Source of the DNA: UBA5972 sp964466385
GTDB lineage: Bacteria > Pseudomonadota > Alphaproteobacteria > Rhodobacterales > Rhodobacteraceae
Reading direction: 5' to 3'
Assembly: GCA_964466385.1 (NCBI GenBank)
Contig: CAYXNM010000012.1
Coordinates: 1-32,587 of the forward strand
Length of the DNA stretch: 32,587 nucleotides
The notes beneath the pieces are model-generated. The model saw only the letters and a program-made list of their open reading frames with translations, ran no database searches and had not been told where the DNA came from. This document shows, piece by piece, positions 8,178 through 16,632 of the stretch (positions within the stretch are counted from its first letter, which is position 1; each line of letters opens with the position of its first letter). A program made the position numbers and the translations under genes.

Positions 8178-8228
8178 CATTGTTCCGAAAATACTCCAAG
8201 ACCGGGATTGAGTATTTTCCGAACAATG
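8178..8228. repeat. 19-bp inverted repeat between convergent dnaB and lpdA
   Basis: The arms at 8178-8196 (cattgttccgaaaatactc) and 8210-8228 (gagtattttccgaacaatg) pair at 18 of 19 positions around a 13-nt loop. The placement between converging genes suggests a bidirectional terminator, although no T run follows on either strand. The same 19-mer, with two changes, recurs singly at 32188-32206. Confidence 0.8.
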
Positions 8229-8241
8229 AAGGGTGTGGCGT

Positions 8242-9636
8242 TCACATATGGATCACGCGCCCATACGCATCGAGCACACTTTCATGCATCATTTCGCTCA
8301 GGGTGGGATGGGGAAAGACCGTGTTGACGAGGTCCTCCTCGGTGGTCTCCAACTGCCGGGCGACAACATAGCCCTGGATGAGTTCGGTCACCTCGGCCCC
8401 CACCATATGCGCCCCCAGCAATTCACCGGTCCTGGCGTCAAAAACCGTTTTAACCATCCCCTCGGCTTCCCCCAATGCGATCGCCTTGCCGTTTCCGACG
8501 AAGGGGAAGCGGCCGATCTTCACGTCATAGCCCAACGCGCGCGCCCGTGCTTCGGTATAGCCCACGCTGGCCACCTGCGGGTGACAATAGGTACAGCCTG
8601 CGATACTTTCCGGTCGCACCGGATGGGGATGTTTCCCGGCGATTTGTTCGGCAACGCTGACACCCTCGTGGCTTGCCTTGTGCGCCAGCCAGGGCGGGCC
8701 GGCGATATCTCCGATCGCGTAAATGCCCGCAACGCCGGTCCGACACATTTCATCGACCACAATGTGGCTGCGTTCGACTTTGACGCCAATGTCATCCAGG
8801 CCCAGACCTTCGACATTTCCGACGATTCCCACAGCGGAAATGACCGTATCAAACGCGTGCTTTTCGGTTTTCCCCGCCTTTTTGATATGCGCGACCACCT
8901 TGCCTTTTCCCCGGTCGAGTTTGGTGACACTCGCGCTTTCGCTAATCTTCATTCCCTGTTTTTCAAACGCCTTTCTGGCGAATTTCGAGATTTCCTCGTC
9001 CTCGACGGGCAATACTCTGTCGAGCACTTCCACAACGGTGGTATCAGCGCCCAGCGTATTGAAAAAGCTCGCGAACTCTATTCCGATTGCACCAGACCCG
9101 ATGACCAGCAGCTTTTTCGGCATGCGTGACGCCACAAGCGCGTGCTTGTAAGACCAGACGAGATCACCATCCGCCTCAAGGCCCGGCAATTCGCGCGCCC
9201 GCGCGCCGGTCGCGATGACAATCGACGGCGCGCTCAGGTGCTCTTCGCCGGATTTGGTTTTTACGGCGATCGATCCTTTGTCCAGAAACCGCGCCGCGCC
9301 CATGTGAACCGTGACCTTGTTCTTTTTCAACAGATGAGCGACTCCGGCCGCCAACTGCCCGGCAACACCACGGGATCGTTTGACGACCGCCGCAAGATCA
9401 TGATCGATGCCTGACGCCTTCAGTCCGAATTCCGCGGCCCGGCCCATCAGGTGAAAAACCTCAGCGGAGCGCAGAAGCGCCTTGGTCGGAATGCACCCCC
9501 AATTGAGGCATATCCCCCCAAGGTGTTCGCGTTCGACCACGGCAACCCTGAGACCAAGCTGCGCGCCGCGAATGGCCGCAACATACCCGCCGGGTCCGGC
9601 GCCGATGACGATCATGTCGTAGGAATTCGAGGTCAT
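8242..9636 (-). CDS. lpdA: dihydrolipoyl dehydrogenase (E3)
   Basis: This flavoprotein reoxidises dihydrolipoamide in 2-oxoacid dehydrogenase complexes or the glycine cleavage system, producing NADH. The 464-residue product has the FAD-binding GAGPGGY motif (residues 12-18), the redox disulfide in GGICLNWGCIPTK (C43 and C48), an NAD-binding GSGAIGIEFA motif, the second FAD motif IYAIGDIAG, and the C-terminal HPTLSE with the active-site His. The start ATG has CAGGAG upstream. No E1 or E2 gene is adjacent, so its partner complex cannot be read from context. A promoter with an overlapping dyad lies immediately upstream, suggesting dedicated regulation. Confidence 0.95.
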   Translation of the reverse strand: MTSNSYDMIVIGAGPGGYVAAIRGAQLGLRVAVVEREHLGGICLNWGCIPTKALLRSAEVFHLMGRAAEFGLKASGIDHDLAAVVKRSRGVAGQLAAGVAHLLKKNKVTVHMGAARFLDKGSIAVKTKSGEEHLSAPSIVIATGARARELPGLEADGDLVWSYKHALVASRMPKKLLVIGSGAIGIEFASFFNTLGADTTVVEVLDRVLPVEDEEISKFARKAFEKQGMKISESASVTKLDRGKGKVVAHIKKAGKTEKHAFDTVISAVGIVGNVEGLGLDDIGVKVERSHIVVDEMCRTGVAGIYAIGDIAGPPWLAHKASHEGVSVAEQIAGKHPHPVRPESIAGCTYCHPQVASVGYTEARARALGYDVKIGRFPFVGNGKAIALGEAEGMVKTVFDARTGELLGAHMVGAEVTELIQGYVVARQLETTEEDLVNTVFPHPTLSEMMHESVLDAYGRVIHM

Positions 9637-9656
9637 GTTCCGCTCCTGATGCTAAC

Positions 9657-9691
9657 TGGTTTGATATTAAACCAATTGTCAGGCGGTGCAA
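9657..9691 (-). promoter_or_regulatory. lpdA promoter with overlapping 18-bp operator-like dyad
   Basis: On the minus strand TTGCAC (9686-9691) and TAATAT (9664-9669) are 16 bases apart. The dyad TGGTTT-N6-AAACCA (9657-9674) covers the -10 element, 21-38 bases before the ATG. A protein bound there would block RNA polymerase, so a repressor site is the simplest reading. Confidence 0.45.
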
Positions 9692-9815
9692 TGACGTCGC
9701 ACGGGGATTTATTGTGTTGGGTCCGGCGCCGACCGATTTACGGCTATTCCGCATTTTGGCACGCGGCGTGACGAAAAGACTGGGTTTCCAGCTTTTTTCC
9801 CGAAAACGGATCGAA

Positions 9816-10391
9816 TCAGATTGTCTGAATTTCCCGAACGGTCTCGGGATACCCGCCGGCCGCTATATAGGCGGCCTCCTTGGCGGTGGGGTTCCGGTTC
9901 AAGGCTTCGTTGCGATAGGGAAAACGACCGAACTTGCGGATGACATCCCGATGCGCTTTCGCGTGCAAGAGGTTGGAGTCACCCGTTTCCGGCATTCTCG
10001 TTTTCATCAGCCTGACGCATCTTTCCTGATCCGTCAGGCATTCCGAATGCATGAGAGGCAGGTAATAAAACTGTCTCTCCGGTTCGTGCGTACGCATATC
10101 GAACCCTTTTTCGATGGCCTTCTTGGCCACGCAAACGGCTTTGCGATCGGTAAAAAACGCGCGTCCCAGACCGCGGAACATGTTGCGCGGAAACTGGTCG
10201 AGAAGGATCAGAAGGGCCAGCGATTTTCTGGGATCGCACGCCCAGTCGCCGTGCTCGCCCGCGGCAGCCTTTTCCCAATCCTCGCCAAACCGTTCCTGGA
10301 TTTTGGCGTCAAGTTCCTCGGTCGCGTTGTACCAGCCGGACGGGCCGATTTCCTCGACCCAGAACCTGATTATTTCCCCTGCGTCCGCCAC
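9816..10391 (-). CDS. DUF924 family protein
   Basis: The 191-residue product matches DUF924 throughout. It begins with EIIRFWVEEIGPSGWY, continues with the conserved segments SLALLILLDQFPRNMFRG and AFFTDRKA, then ERQFYYLPLMHSE and HRDVIRKFGRFPYRNEALNR. The family is predicted all-alpha and TPR-like, and its biochemical role is unknown. The gene lies 75 bases downstream of the MFS transporter on the same strand and may share its transcript. The 179 bases between it and lpdA hold the lpdA promoter. Confidence 0.93.
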   Translation of the reverse strand: MADAGEIIRFWVEEIGPSGWYNATEELDAKIQERFGEDWEKAAAGEHGDWACDPRKSLALLILLDQFPRNMFRGLGRAFFTDRKAVCVAKKAIEKGFDMRTHEPERQFYYLPLMHSECLTDQERCVRLMKTRMPETGDSNLLHAKAHRDVIRKFGRFPYRNEALNRNPTAKEAAYIAAGGYPETVREIQTI

Positions 10392-10466
10392 GGCAACCTC
10401 CGCTTATCACCCAATGGACTTTCGGGCAGCTTTTGAAAAGTTCTGGGCAATATCAAGGCAATAAAC

Positions 10467-11744
10467 TTACTCGTTTGAATTTGTGACATTTATGCTGCTT
10501 TCTTCGTCCTGGGCCATCTCGATCGCGATTTCCTGAGCGACTTCAACCGCGACCGGCGAGGATGTCGGGGCGATCGGGGCATAGGACGCCGTTTCGGCAA
10601 CCCTGGGCGCTGATCGTTGCGTCATCCGGTAAATGGCGTAAAGCGTCATCAGGGCCATGACGCCGCCGATATACCCAAAGAAACTGTAAGGCCCGAACCG
10701 GTCCATCAGCCAGCCAAGGATGACCGGTCCCGCGATCGCTCCAATACCATTGACAAAGATCAACCCTCCCGAGGCCGCCGCCATGTCGTCGATGTCAAGA
10801 AAGTCGTTCGTATAAGCGATGTAGAGCGAATAAAGCGGGTTGGATATTCCCCCCACGATGAACGACAACACCAAGAGCCACATAAAGCTGGACGGCGTCA
10901 GCAACGCAATCGCCATCATCACGGCGCCAAACAGGTTAAGCCCGGTGATCAGCATCCTGCGATCCATGCGGTCGGAAAACCAGCCGATGGGATATTGCCA
11001 AAGCATCCCCCCGACATAAATACTGCCGACGAAAATCGAGATTTCCTTGACGCTGAGCCCGATCTGCGCCCCGAAAATCGAAGACATGCCAAACAAGGCG
11101 GAAAAAACCGCCCCCAACAGGAACGCCCCGACAAAGCCGACGGGCGAGACATTGAACAGGCCTTTCAGCGTCATCGGTTTGGTTCTGTGGAATACCGGGG
11201 CCGGGCTGACGGACAGCAAGATCGGCGCGACCGCGACCGAGACCAGCACCGAGGAGATGATGAACAGGTTGTAACCCGCAGGATCCGCCACGTTCAAAAG
11301 CCCCTGCGCAGTCACGATCCCGATCATCTGAACGATCAGGTAAAGCGACATGGTCTGCCCGCGGTTTTCGTTGGTGGAAGCATCGTTGAGCCAGCTCTCG
11401 GCAACGACATAGACGCCCGAGAAACAAAACCCGATCACAACGCGCATCAGGGTCCAGGCGATCGGGTCGGGTGCGGCGGCATAAAGAACCAGAACGGCCG
11501 AAATAAAGGACGCGAGTGCCGCGAAAACGCGCACATGTCCCACGCGCCTGATCATTTCCGGGGCAAGTTGCGACCCCCCCAGAAAGCCCACGAAATAGGC
11601 GGACATGACGATTGACATCGACGTCGTGGAGAACCCCTCGGATGCCCCCCTGACCCCCAGCAGCGTCCCTTGCAGGCCATTGCCAAGCATCAGCAGCAGC
11701 ATTCCCAGCAGCAGAGGCCATGAATTTCGCGCAACCGTCAGCAT
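10467..11744 (-). CDS. MFS transporter (YcaD-like)
   Basis: The 425-residue product has about twelve hydrophobic segments, beginning WPLLLGMLLLMLGNGLQGTL. After the second membrane segment it carries PEMIRRVGHVRVF, an MFS loop-2-like sequence, and in the second half GWFSDRMDRRMLI, the corresponding C-terminal motif. An acidic, non-membrane tail of about 50 residues ends it. The sequence resembles the YcaD-type branch of the major facilitator superfamily. The substrate cannot be inferred. The Shine-Dalgarno (GACGGA) is weak and close to the ATG. It is 106 bases downstream of queA and on the same strand. Confidence 0.88.
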   Translation of the reverse strand: MLTVARNSWPLLLGMLLLMLGNGLQGTLLGVRGASEGFSTTSMSIVMSAYFVGFLGGSQLAPEMIRRVGHVRVFAALASFISAVLVLYAAAPDPIAWTLMRVVIGFCFSGVYVVAESWLNDASTNENRGQTMSLYLIVQMIGIVTAQGLLNVADPAGYNLFIISSVLVSVAVAPILLSVSPAPVFHRTKPMTLKGLFNVSPVGFVGAFLLGAVFSALFGMSSIFGAQIGLSVKEISIFVGSIYVGGMLWQYPIGWFSDRMDRRMLITGLNLFGAVMMAIALLTPSSFMWLLVLSFIVGGISNPLYSLYIAYTNDFLDIDDMAAASGGLIFVNGIGAIAGPVILGWLMDRFGPYSFFGYIGGVMALMTLYAIYRMTQRSAPRVAETASYAPIAPTSSPVAVEVAQEIAIEMAQDEESSINVTNSNE

Positions 11745-11850
11745 TCCGTCGGGTCCGATCCGTTTTTTTGGGGCTTATCAGACCGCGCTGCCACGGCAAC
11801 CGACAGATTGCGACAAAGCGATGTCGTGTCTGCGACCGATCAACGCGGTC

Positions 11851-12906
11851 TCAGGATGGCGGAAACAAAAGCGAGGCGTCGCCATAGGAAAAAAAGCGGT
11901 ATTTTTTTTGGATTGCGTGTCGGTAGATCGCGTCGATCCTTGCCTTGCCCATCAGGGCCGAAACGAGCATCAGCAGTGTTGATCTGGGCAGGTGGAAATT
12001 GGTCAGCAGGCCCGAGGCGATGCGGATCTTGCTGCCCGGTCGAATGAAGATGTCGGTCTCACCCTTGAACGGCCGAACGTCGGTGCCGCCGGGAACCGCG
12101 CTTTCGATCAGGCGCAGCGCGGTTGTGCCAACGGGGATGACGCGATGCCCAAGACGGCGGGTTTCGTTGATTTCATCGGCGGCCTGATCGCCGATCTCGC
12201 CCCACTCGCTGTGCATCCTGTGCTGGCTCAGATCGTCGGTCTTGACCGGCAGAAAGGTTCCCGCCCCCACATGGAGCGTGACGGAACTGAACTGAACGCC
12301 GCGCTGCGCGAGATCGCCCAGCAACTGCCGGTCGAAATGGAGCGAGGCTGTGGGAGCGGCCACGGCCCCGGAACGCGCCGCAAAGACGCTTTGATAATCT
12401 GTCTTGTCACGCTCATCGACCGCCCTTAACGCAGCGATATACGGCGGCAGGGGCATGTCGCCGATCTCCTCGATCGCCGCTTTGAACGCGGCGCCGGTCT
12501 GGTTGAACCTCAGGATAGCCGCCCCCTCCTCCTTGGCGATCAGTCGCGCATGGAGGGTGTCGCCGAACTCGATCACCTCGCCCGGCCGCATCCGTCTTGC
12601 AGGTTTGGCCAGCGCCTGCCAATCGCCGTTCGCCAGCGCGCTGAGCAATGTGAACGCGATCCCCGCGCGGGTCCGGCCCTGATCGCCGGTTCTGATCCTT
12701 TCGCCAAAAAGACGCGCCGGGATGACCTTGGTATCGTTCAGGACCAGCCGGTCGCCGGGCCGCAGGATCCGGGGCAGATCGTGAATGTGACGATCGGAAA
12801 TGTCGCCCCCTGTGGCCACCAGAAGGCGCGCGGCGGTTCTGGGGTTTGCCGGGCGCGTGGCGATCAGACCCTCGGGCAGATCAAAATCAAAATCCGACAG
12901 TTTCAC
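11851..12906 (-). CDS. queA: S-adenosylmethionine:tRNA ribosyltransferase-isomerase
   Basis: QueA transfers the ribosyl moiety of S-adenosylmethionine to preQ1-modified tRNA to make epoxyqueuosine. The 351-residue product has the typical start MKLSDFDFDLPEGLIATRPA, then LVLNDTKVIPARLFG, the central ASLHFD and HVGAGTFLPVK motifs, HSEWGEI, and the C-terminal LLTNFHLPRSTLLMLVSA. Its ATG overlaps the stop codon of the upstream yhdP-like gene by 4 bases, so the two are translationally coupled. The pathway step before it is catalysed by Tgt (2847-3977), encoded elsewhere in the window. Confidence 0.97.
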   Translation of the reverse strand: MKLSDFDFDLPEGLIATRPANPRTAARLLVATGGDISDRHIHDLPRILRPGDRLVLNDTKVIPARLFGERIRTGDQGRTRAGIAFTLLSALANGDWQALAKPARRMRPGEVIEFGDTLHARLIAKEEGAAILRFNQTGAAFKAAIEEIGDMPLPPYIAALRAVDERDKTDYQSVFAARSGAVAAPTASLHFDRQLLGDLAQRGVQFSSVTLHVGAGTFLPVKTDDLSQHRMHSEWGEIGDQAADEINETRRLGHRVIPVGTTALRLIESAVPGGTDVRPFKGETDIFIRPGSKIRIASGLLTNFHLPRSTLLMLVSALMGKARIDAIYRHAIQKKYRFFSYGDASLLFPPS

Positions 12907-15900
12907 TCGTCAACCTTTGGCATGGGCTGCCGGAACAAATCGCGAAACAGCCCCGGTGTCAGGATGGAGAGCGGGTTCACCCCCACCTCCGGTTCGGCAA
13001 CATCCCCGCTGAGCGTGTAATTGAAGCCGAACAAACCTTCGCCCTTTTGCTTGCCAAACAGGCCGCCGAAGATCTTGGTCTGCTCAAGAATACCGTTCAG
13101 CATGTAAATGGGCGTGATGACCCCCTGCATTTCCATGGTCTGCGAGGTGAACCCGTACGCGCCCTCCATCGTCAGGCCCAACGAGGCGCCGACGGCGCTG
13201 GACTGCCGGACAATAACGCCGTCCGGTGTCAGCAGAAATTTCGCGTTGATGGTGTTGAATGCAATGCCGGCGCCGCCAAGTTGTTCCAGAAGCCCGACAA
13301 CACTGATCGCCGACAACAAATCCGCCAGAGCCGAGGCGTTGCGCACGCGCGTTTTCTCGATCTTGAGCGTGCCGTCATAGTGCCCGCTCTTGCCCGAGGG
13401 GACCAGCACCATGTCCAGACGCCCACCGTGGGCCGACGAAAAAACGCCGGCAGACCGCATCACGGCCCCGGCATCACCGGAGGTAAAGCGTACGGCTGTG
13501 CCTCCGTTCAATGGCGCCAGCGTGCCGACGATCCGCGCCTGACCGTTGACACGGCCCGAAAACGACCCGGTCACGCCCTTGCGGCTGTTGATCTCGCCCT
13601 CGATGTCGGTCAGCGACACGCCGCTCGACAGAATCAGCCGGTCAATCCGGGTGGTGATCCTGTTGCCTTTACCATTCTTGCTTTCCGGGGTGTTTCCGAA
13701 CCGGCTCTTGCGGAAATCCACGACGCCCCCGTTCAGCGCGAAGGCCGCGTTGCCGGAACTGTCGGTTGTGATGTCCACGGGCGACTTCATCCAACCATCG
13801 ACATCGACCTGGCCAAACCGCGCCAGTTTGAGGCGGCCATCGGGTTTCAGACGGACCGAGCCTTTTACGGTCAGCCCACGCGTCCTGATCGAGACCTCGT
13901 CAACCGAGGGCGGTGTGCCAAACTGTCCCCGCGCGAACAATCGCCCCTTCGTGTTGGCCGCCTTGGACCATCCCAGGGGTTCGATGGCAAGCGCCACACG
14001 ATTAAGGTCAGACACGAGTTCGAAGGCCGGCTTTTGGCCGCGCGCAAGGTCTATTCTGACATGGCCCGACCCCCGCCCCTTGACGGAGCCTTCCGGCAGG
14101 CCGATCCCGAATTCGTTAACGAAGCGCCGCGATATTTCGACACGGCCTTCGAACGTGCTGCTGCCCTTGTTCGCAGGGCCGAGTTTCTGCGTCCAGGTGC
14201 CGTTGATCGGCAGCTTTCCAAGCCGCGCATCCCCCGAAATGGTCAGGCTGTCATTGTTTACAAACACATCCAAAGCATCGGCCGTCGCGATTTTTCCGGG
14301 CACCAGCTTTTTTGAAACGGCTTTGGTTATCTTTCCGGAAGCTTCAAGCCCGACATCCCTGAAATCCACCTTCTCGACCAGCCGCAACGCGATTTTTCCT
14401 TCACTTCTGAGAACCCCGTCCGCGATATCCGTACCCAGTCCGGCCTTGGACAAAAACTCAAACGGGGCAAGATCCAGTGTCGACAGCACCGCCTGCAGAG
14501 AGCTTTGCGTACGCAGGCTGACCGTGGCAGGCGGGCCTTTGATGCGGGTGTCGGGAACAAAAAGCGACGTGCCCGCGACGTTGATCATGCCACCCTCGGG
14601 GGCATCGACCGTGCCCTGTTCAAGCACCAGATTCATATGGTTGTCCGTCATCAACCCGTAACCGCGCCCGTCTTCGATTGGCGGCATCGTGCGCATGAAC
14701 CGGAGGTTGAGATCCTCCACGTCAAACCCGAACGTCACCTTGGGTTTTTGACCGGGTTCACTGCGCAAGGCCCCGACGATGTTTTCAAGCCGTCCGCTGA
14801 TCGCGTTTGTCTGAAGCCAACTGCGTGTCTTTTCCTTGAATGGAAGTGGCCAGATTTCAAGCGCGCGATTGCGCGACAGGGCCCCGACACGCAGGTCCAG
14901 CGCCGTCTTCCATCCCGCATCACCGGCAGCCAGGCTGCCCGAAATATGGAACCGGGAGTCCTCGTCCATCAGGACAAGCTGACCGATATCGATCGCCAAG
15001 GGATCAAGTTTCACACGCATATCCAGCGCCCCAAGCTTGAACGTCAGCGGCTTGGCGAAAACGCCTTTGGGATCAACGAGAACGGTCGTGAATCGCAATT
15101 GCGCAATGATGGCACCGACGGTGCGGTCGATGCGATCGCTGAGATAGGCATGGCCCTCGGCGACGATTTGGGCGGCGTCCGTGTCAAGAGTGATCTGGTC
15201 AAACGACATTTTCTCGGTTGCCTGATCGTAGGTCAGATAGGTCTTGGCGCCGTTGAAACGCACAGGCCGCGCCTGCTCGGATTGCCGGATGGACCCTGCG
15301 CCGATGTCCAGAACCGCACTCATCTGCCCGAACGTCCCGTCATCGAAGACATCGAGCGACATCGACCCCGAAACGGGTGCGTCCAGCGCGCGCAGCCAGT
15401 CAAAAGCGACCACCTGATCGGCGATGTCCTCGGTTTGGAACCCATTGAAGCGGGTCGTGAACGAGAATTTTTCGTCGCTGATCTTGCGTTGCCAGGATAC
15501 CGACGCCCGGGCCATGCCCGAACTGCCGGAGTCCAGTTTGAAGGACAGGCTGCCGGTGCGTTGCCCGTCGTTGTTTTCCAGAACCAGCGCTGCATCGGTG
15601 AACTGCCAGTTTCGGCCCGAAAGAGTGTCGACAAGGTTGATGTGGCTGTCATCCGTTCTGACTTCGCGCAGGCGCGAAAGGACCGGCACCGCAAGAAAAT
15701 CGTCGAAGGCGCCAAGGACGGCTTCGATCGACCCGCCCCGTTCCAACACCGCGTCAGACCCCGAATTGCCCACGCTGACGTCTATTTCACCGTTTTGCGT
15801 GCGCTTCAGATTAAGTTCGGCCCGCGAAAGAGTGATCGAAACCGGATTGAGGCGACCCCGCAGCAAGTCGGTTGCGCTGAAGTCAGCCCGGATTTCCGGA

Positions 15901-16217
15901 ATGCGCGCGCGCGACTGCCCCTGAGGACCGCTGACCGAAATATCTTCAAGCGTGATCCGTGGATAATCGTCAAGACCGTAAACCTGCAAGCGGATGTCAC
16001 CGATGGAAATCCGTTCGTCGCCCAGACTTGCGTTCAGACGGTTTTCGATGCCGCTGCGCAGAAAGGCAGGCGCATGCAGGCCCGTCATCAACAGAAAGGC
16101 CATCAACAGCAGTCCTGCCAGAATGAGCCCGGACAAAGCCGGGATCATCCTGACGATGATCCTTGGCCTGCGCTTCTTTTCCGCCAAATCTCCGCTCATC
16201 TCACTTCTGTCAGCCAC
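12903..16217 (-). CDS. large AsmA-like / YhdP-type (DUF3971) envelope protein
   Basis: This 1104-residue protein has a short cytosolic N-terminus rich in basic residues and one transmembrane helix at about residues 25-45 (IPALSGLILAGLLLMAFLLM). A very long periplasmic beta-rich region follows, ending in an AsmA-like C-terminal region (about 860-1090: GSFSGRVNGQARIVGTLAP, then MEGAYGFTSQTMEMQGVITP). The layout and sequence match the YhdP/AsmA/TamB class, thought to bridge inner and outer membranes for phospholipid transport. The function in this organism is inferred from the family. It is upstream of and overlaps queA. It starts a minus-strand unit whose promoter should lie in the 415-base divergent region. 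Confidence 0.85.
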   Translation of the reverse strand: MADRSEMSGDLAEKKRRPRIIVRMIPALSGLILAGLLLMAFLLMTGLHAPAFLRSGIENRLNASLGDERISIGDIRLQVYGLDDYPRITLEDISVSGPQGQSRARIPEIRADFSATDLLRGRLNPVSITLSRAELNLKRTQNGEIDVSVGNSGSDAVLERGGSIEAVLGAFDDFLAVPVLSRLREVRTDDSHINLVDTLSGRNWQFTDAALVLENNDGQRTGSLSFKLDSGSSGMARASVSWQRKISDEKFSFTTRFNGFQTEDIADQVVAFDWLRALDAPVSGSMSLDVFDDGTFGQMSAVLDIGAGSIRQSEQARPVRFNGAKTYLTYDQATEKMSFDQITLDTDAAQIVAEGHAYLSDRIDRTVGAIIAQLRFTTVLVDPKGVFAKPLTFKLGALDMRVKLDPLAIDIGQLVLMDEDSRFHISGSLAAGDAGWKTALDLRVGALSRNRALEIWPLPFKEKTRSWLQTNAISGRLENIVGALRSEPGQKPKVTFGFDVEDLNLRFMRTMPPIEDGRGYGLMTDNHMNLVLEQGTVDAPEGGMINVAGTSLFVPDTRIKGPPATVSLRTQSSLQAVLSTLDLAPFEFLSKAGLGTDIADGVLRSEGKIALRLVEKVDFRDVGLEASGKITKAVSKKLVPGKIATADALDVFVNNDSLTISGDARLGKLPINGTWTQKLGPANKGSSTFEGRVEISRRFVNEFGIGLPEGSVKGRGSGHVRIDLARGQKPAFELVSDLNRVALAIEPLGWSKAANTKGRLFARGQFGTPPSVDEVSIRTRGLTVKGSVRLKPDGRLKLARFGQVDVDGWMKSPVDITTDSSGNAAFALNGGVVDFRKSRFGNTPESKNGKGNRITTRIDRLILSSGVSLTDIEGEINSRKGVTGSFSGRVNGQARIVGTLAPLNGGTAVRFTSGDAGAVMRSAGVFSSAHGGRLDMVLVPSGKSGHYDGTLKIEKTRVRNASALADLLSAISVVGLLEQLGGAGIAFNTINAKFLLTPDGVIVRQSSAVGASLGLTMEGAYGFTSQTMEMQGVITPIYMLNGILEQTKIFGGLFGKQKGEGLFGFNYTLSGDVAEPEVGVNPLSILTPGLFRDLFRQPMPKVDE

Positions 16218-16632
16218 GGACCGGGTAACGCGTCCACCGTTATTCGCTGCCCGCGGTCATTTCCCATTTCACCGACAATAGCAACACCTGGCGCATTCGG
16301 GGGCGGATTTATCAAGGCGACGGCTGATTCTTGCCGGTCCCCAAACCGTATTGCCCACCGTCGCGTCCACGATCGCGCGGATCAATGGTCACCGCGCTAA
16401 CCCATTGTCGCAAATGCAAAGATAATGACATTATTCTGCCACGATTGGCCGCGCTGATTTGGCGGTAATCTCTGCTTTTCTGCTCCACTGTCCCTAAACA
16501 CGAAACGATCCACAGACCGCGGTCAAAAACAGTTGAAACAGGGACTGTAATATTGTTACAAAATCCGGGGTGGTGCGCTGATTGTGATGCTCGCGCAAGT
16601 GCGTACCGCGAAGACCAGACAGGGGAAGATCA
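16218..16632. other. 415-bp divergent intergenic region between the yhdP-like and M23 genes
   Basis: This region has no convincing coding frame. It holds two palindromic sites: ATAATG-A-CATTAT (16422-16434), a perfect 6-1-6 dyad resembling Fur-family operators, and TGTAA-TATTG-TTACA (16546-16560) next to the M23 promoter. It is AT-richer than its surroundings between about 16400 and 16570. It should contain promoters for both divergent genes. Confidence 0.7.
16533..16562 (+). promoter_or_regulatory. candidate promoter of the M23/bactofilin operon with a 15-bp dyad
   Basis: TTGAAA (16533-16538) and TACAAA (16557-16562) are 18 bases apart. The spacer and the start of the -10 hexamer are covered by TGTAA-N5-TTACA (16546-16560), a possible operator. 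The leader to the TTG start codon would be about 65 nt. Confidence 0.35.

Noticed and set aside
10617..11615. A plus-strand frame of 332 codons opposite the MFS transporter
   Set aside because: The product is a highly charged Arg/His/Asp-rich sequence typical of an antisense shadow. The opposite strand encodes a clear twelve-helix transporter.
14505..16400. A long plus-strand open frame (631 codons) opposite the yhdP-like gene
   Set aside because: It is an antisense frame kept open by high GC and codon bias of the real minus-strand gene. Its translation is rich in Arg, His and Gln and resembles no family.
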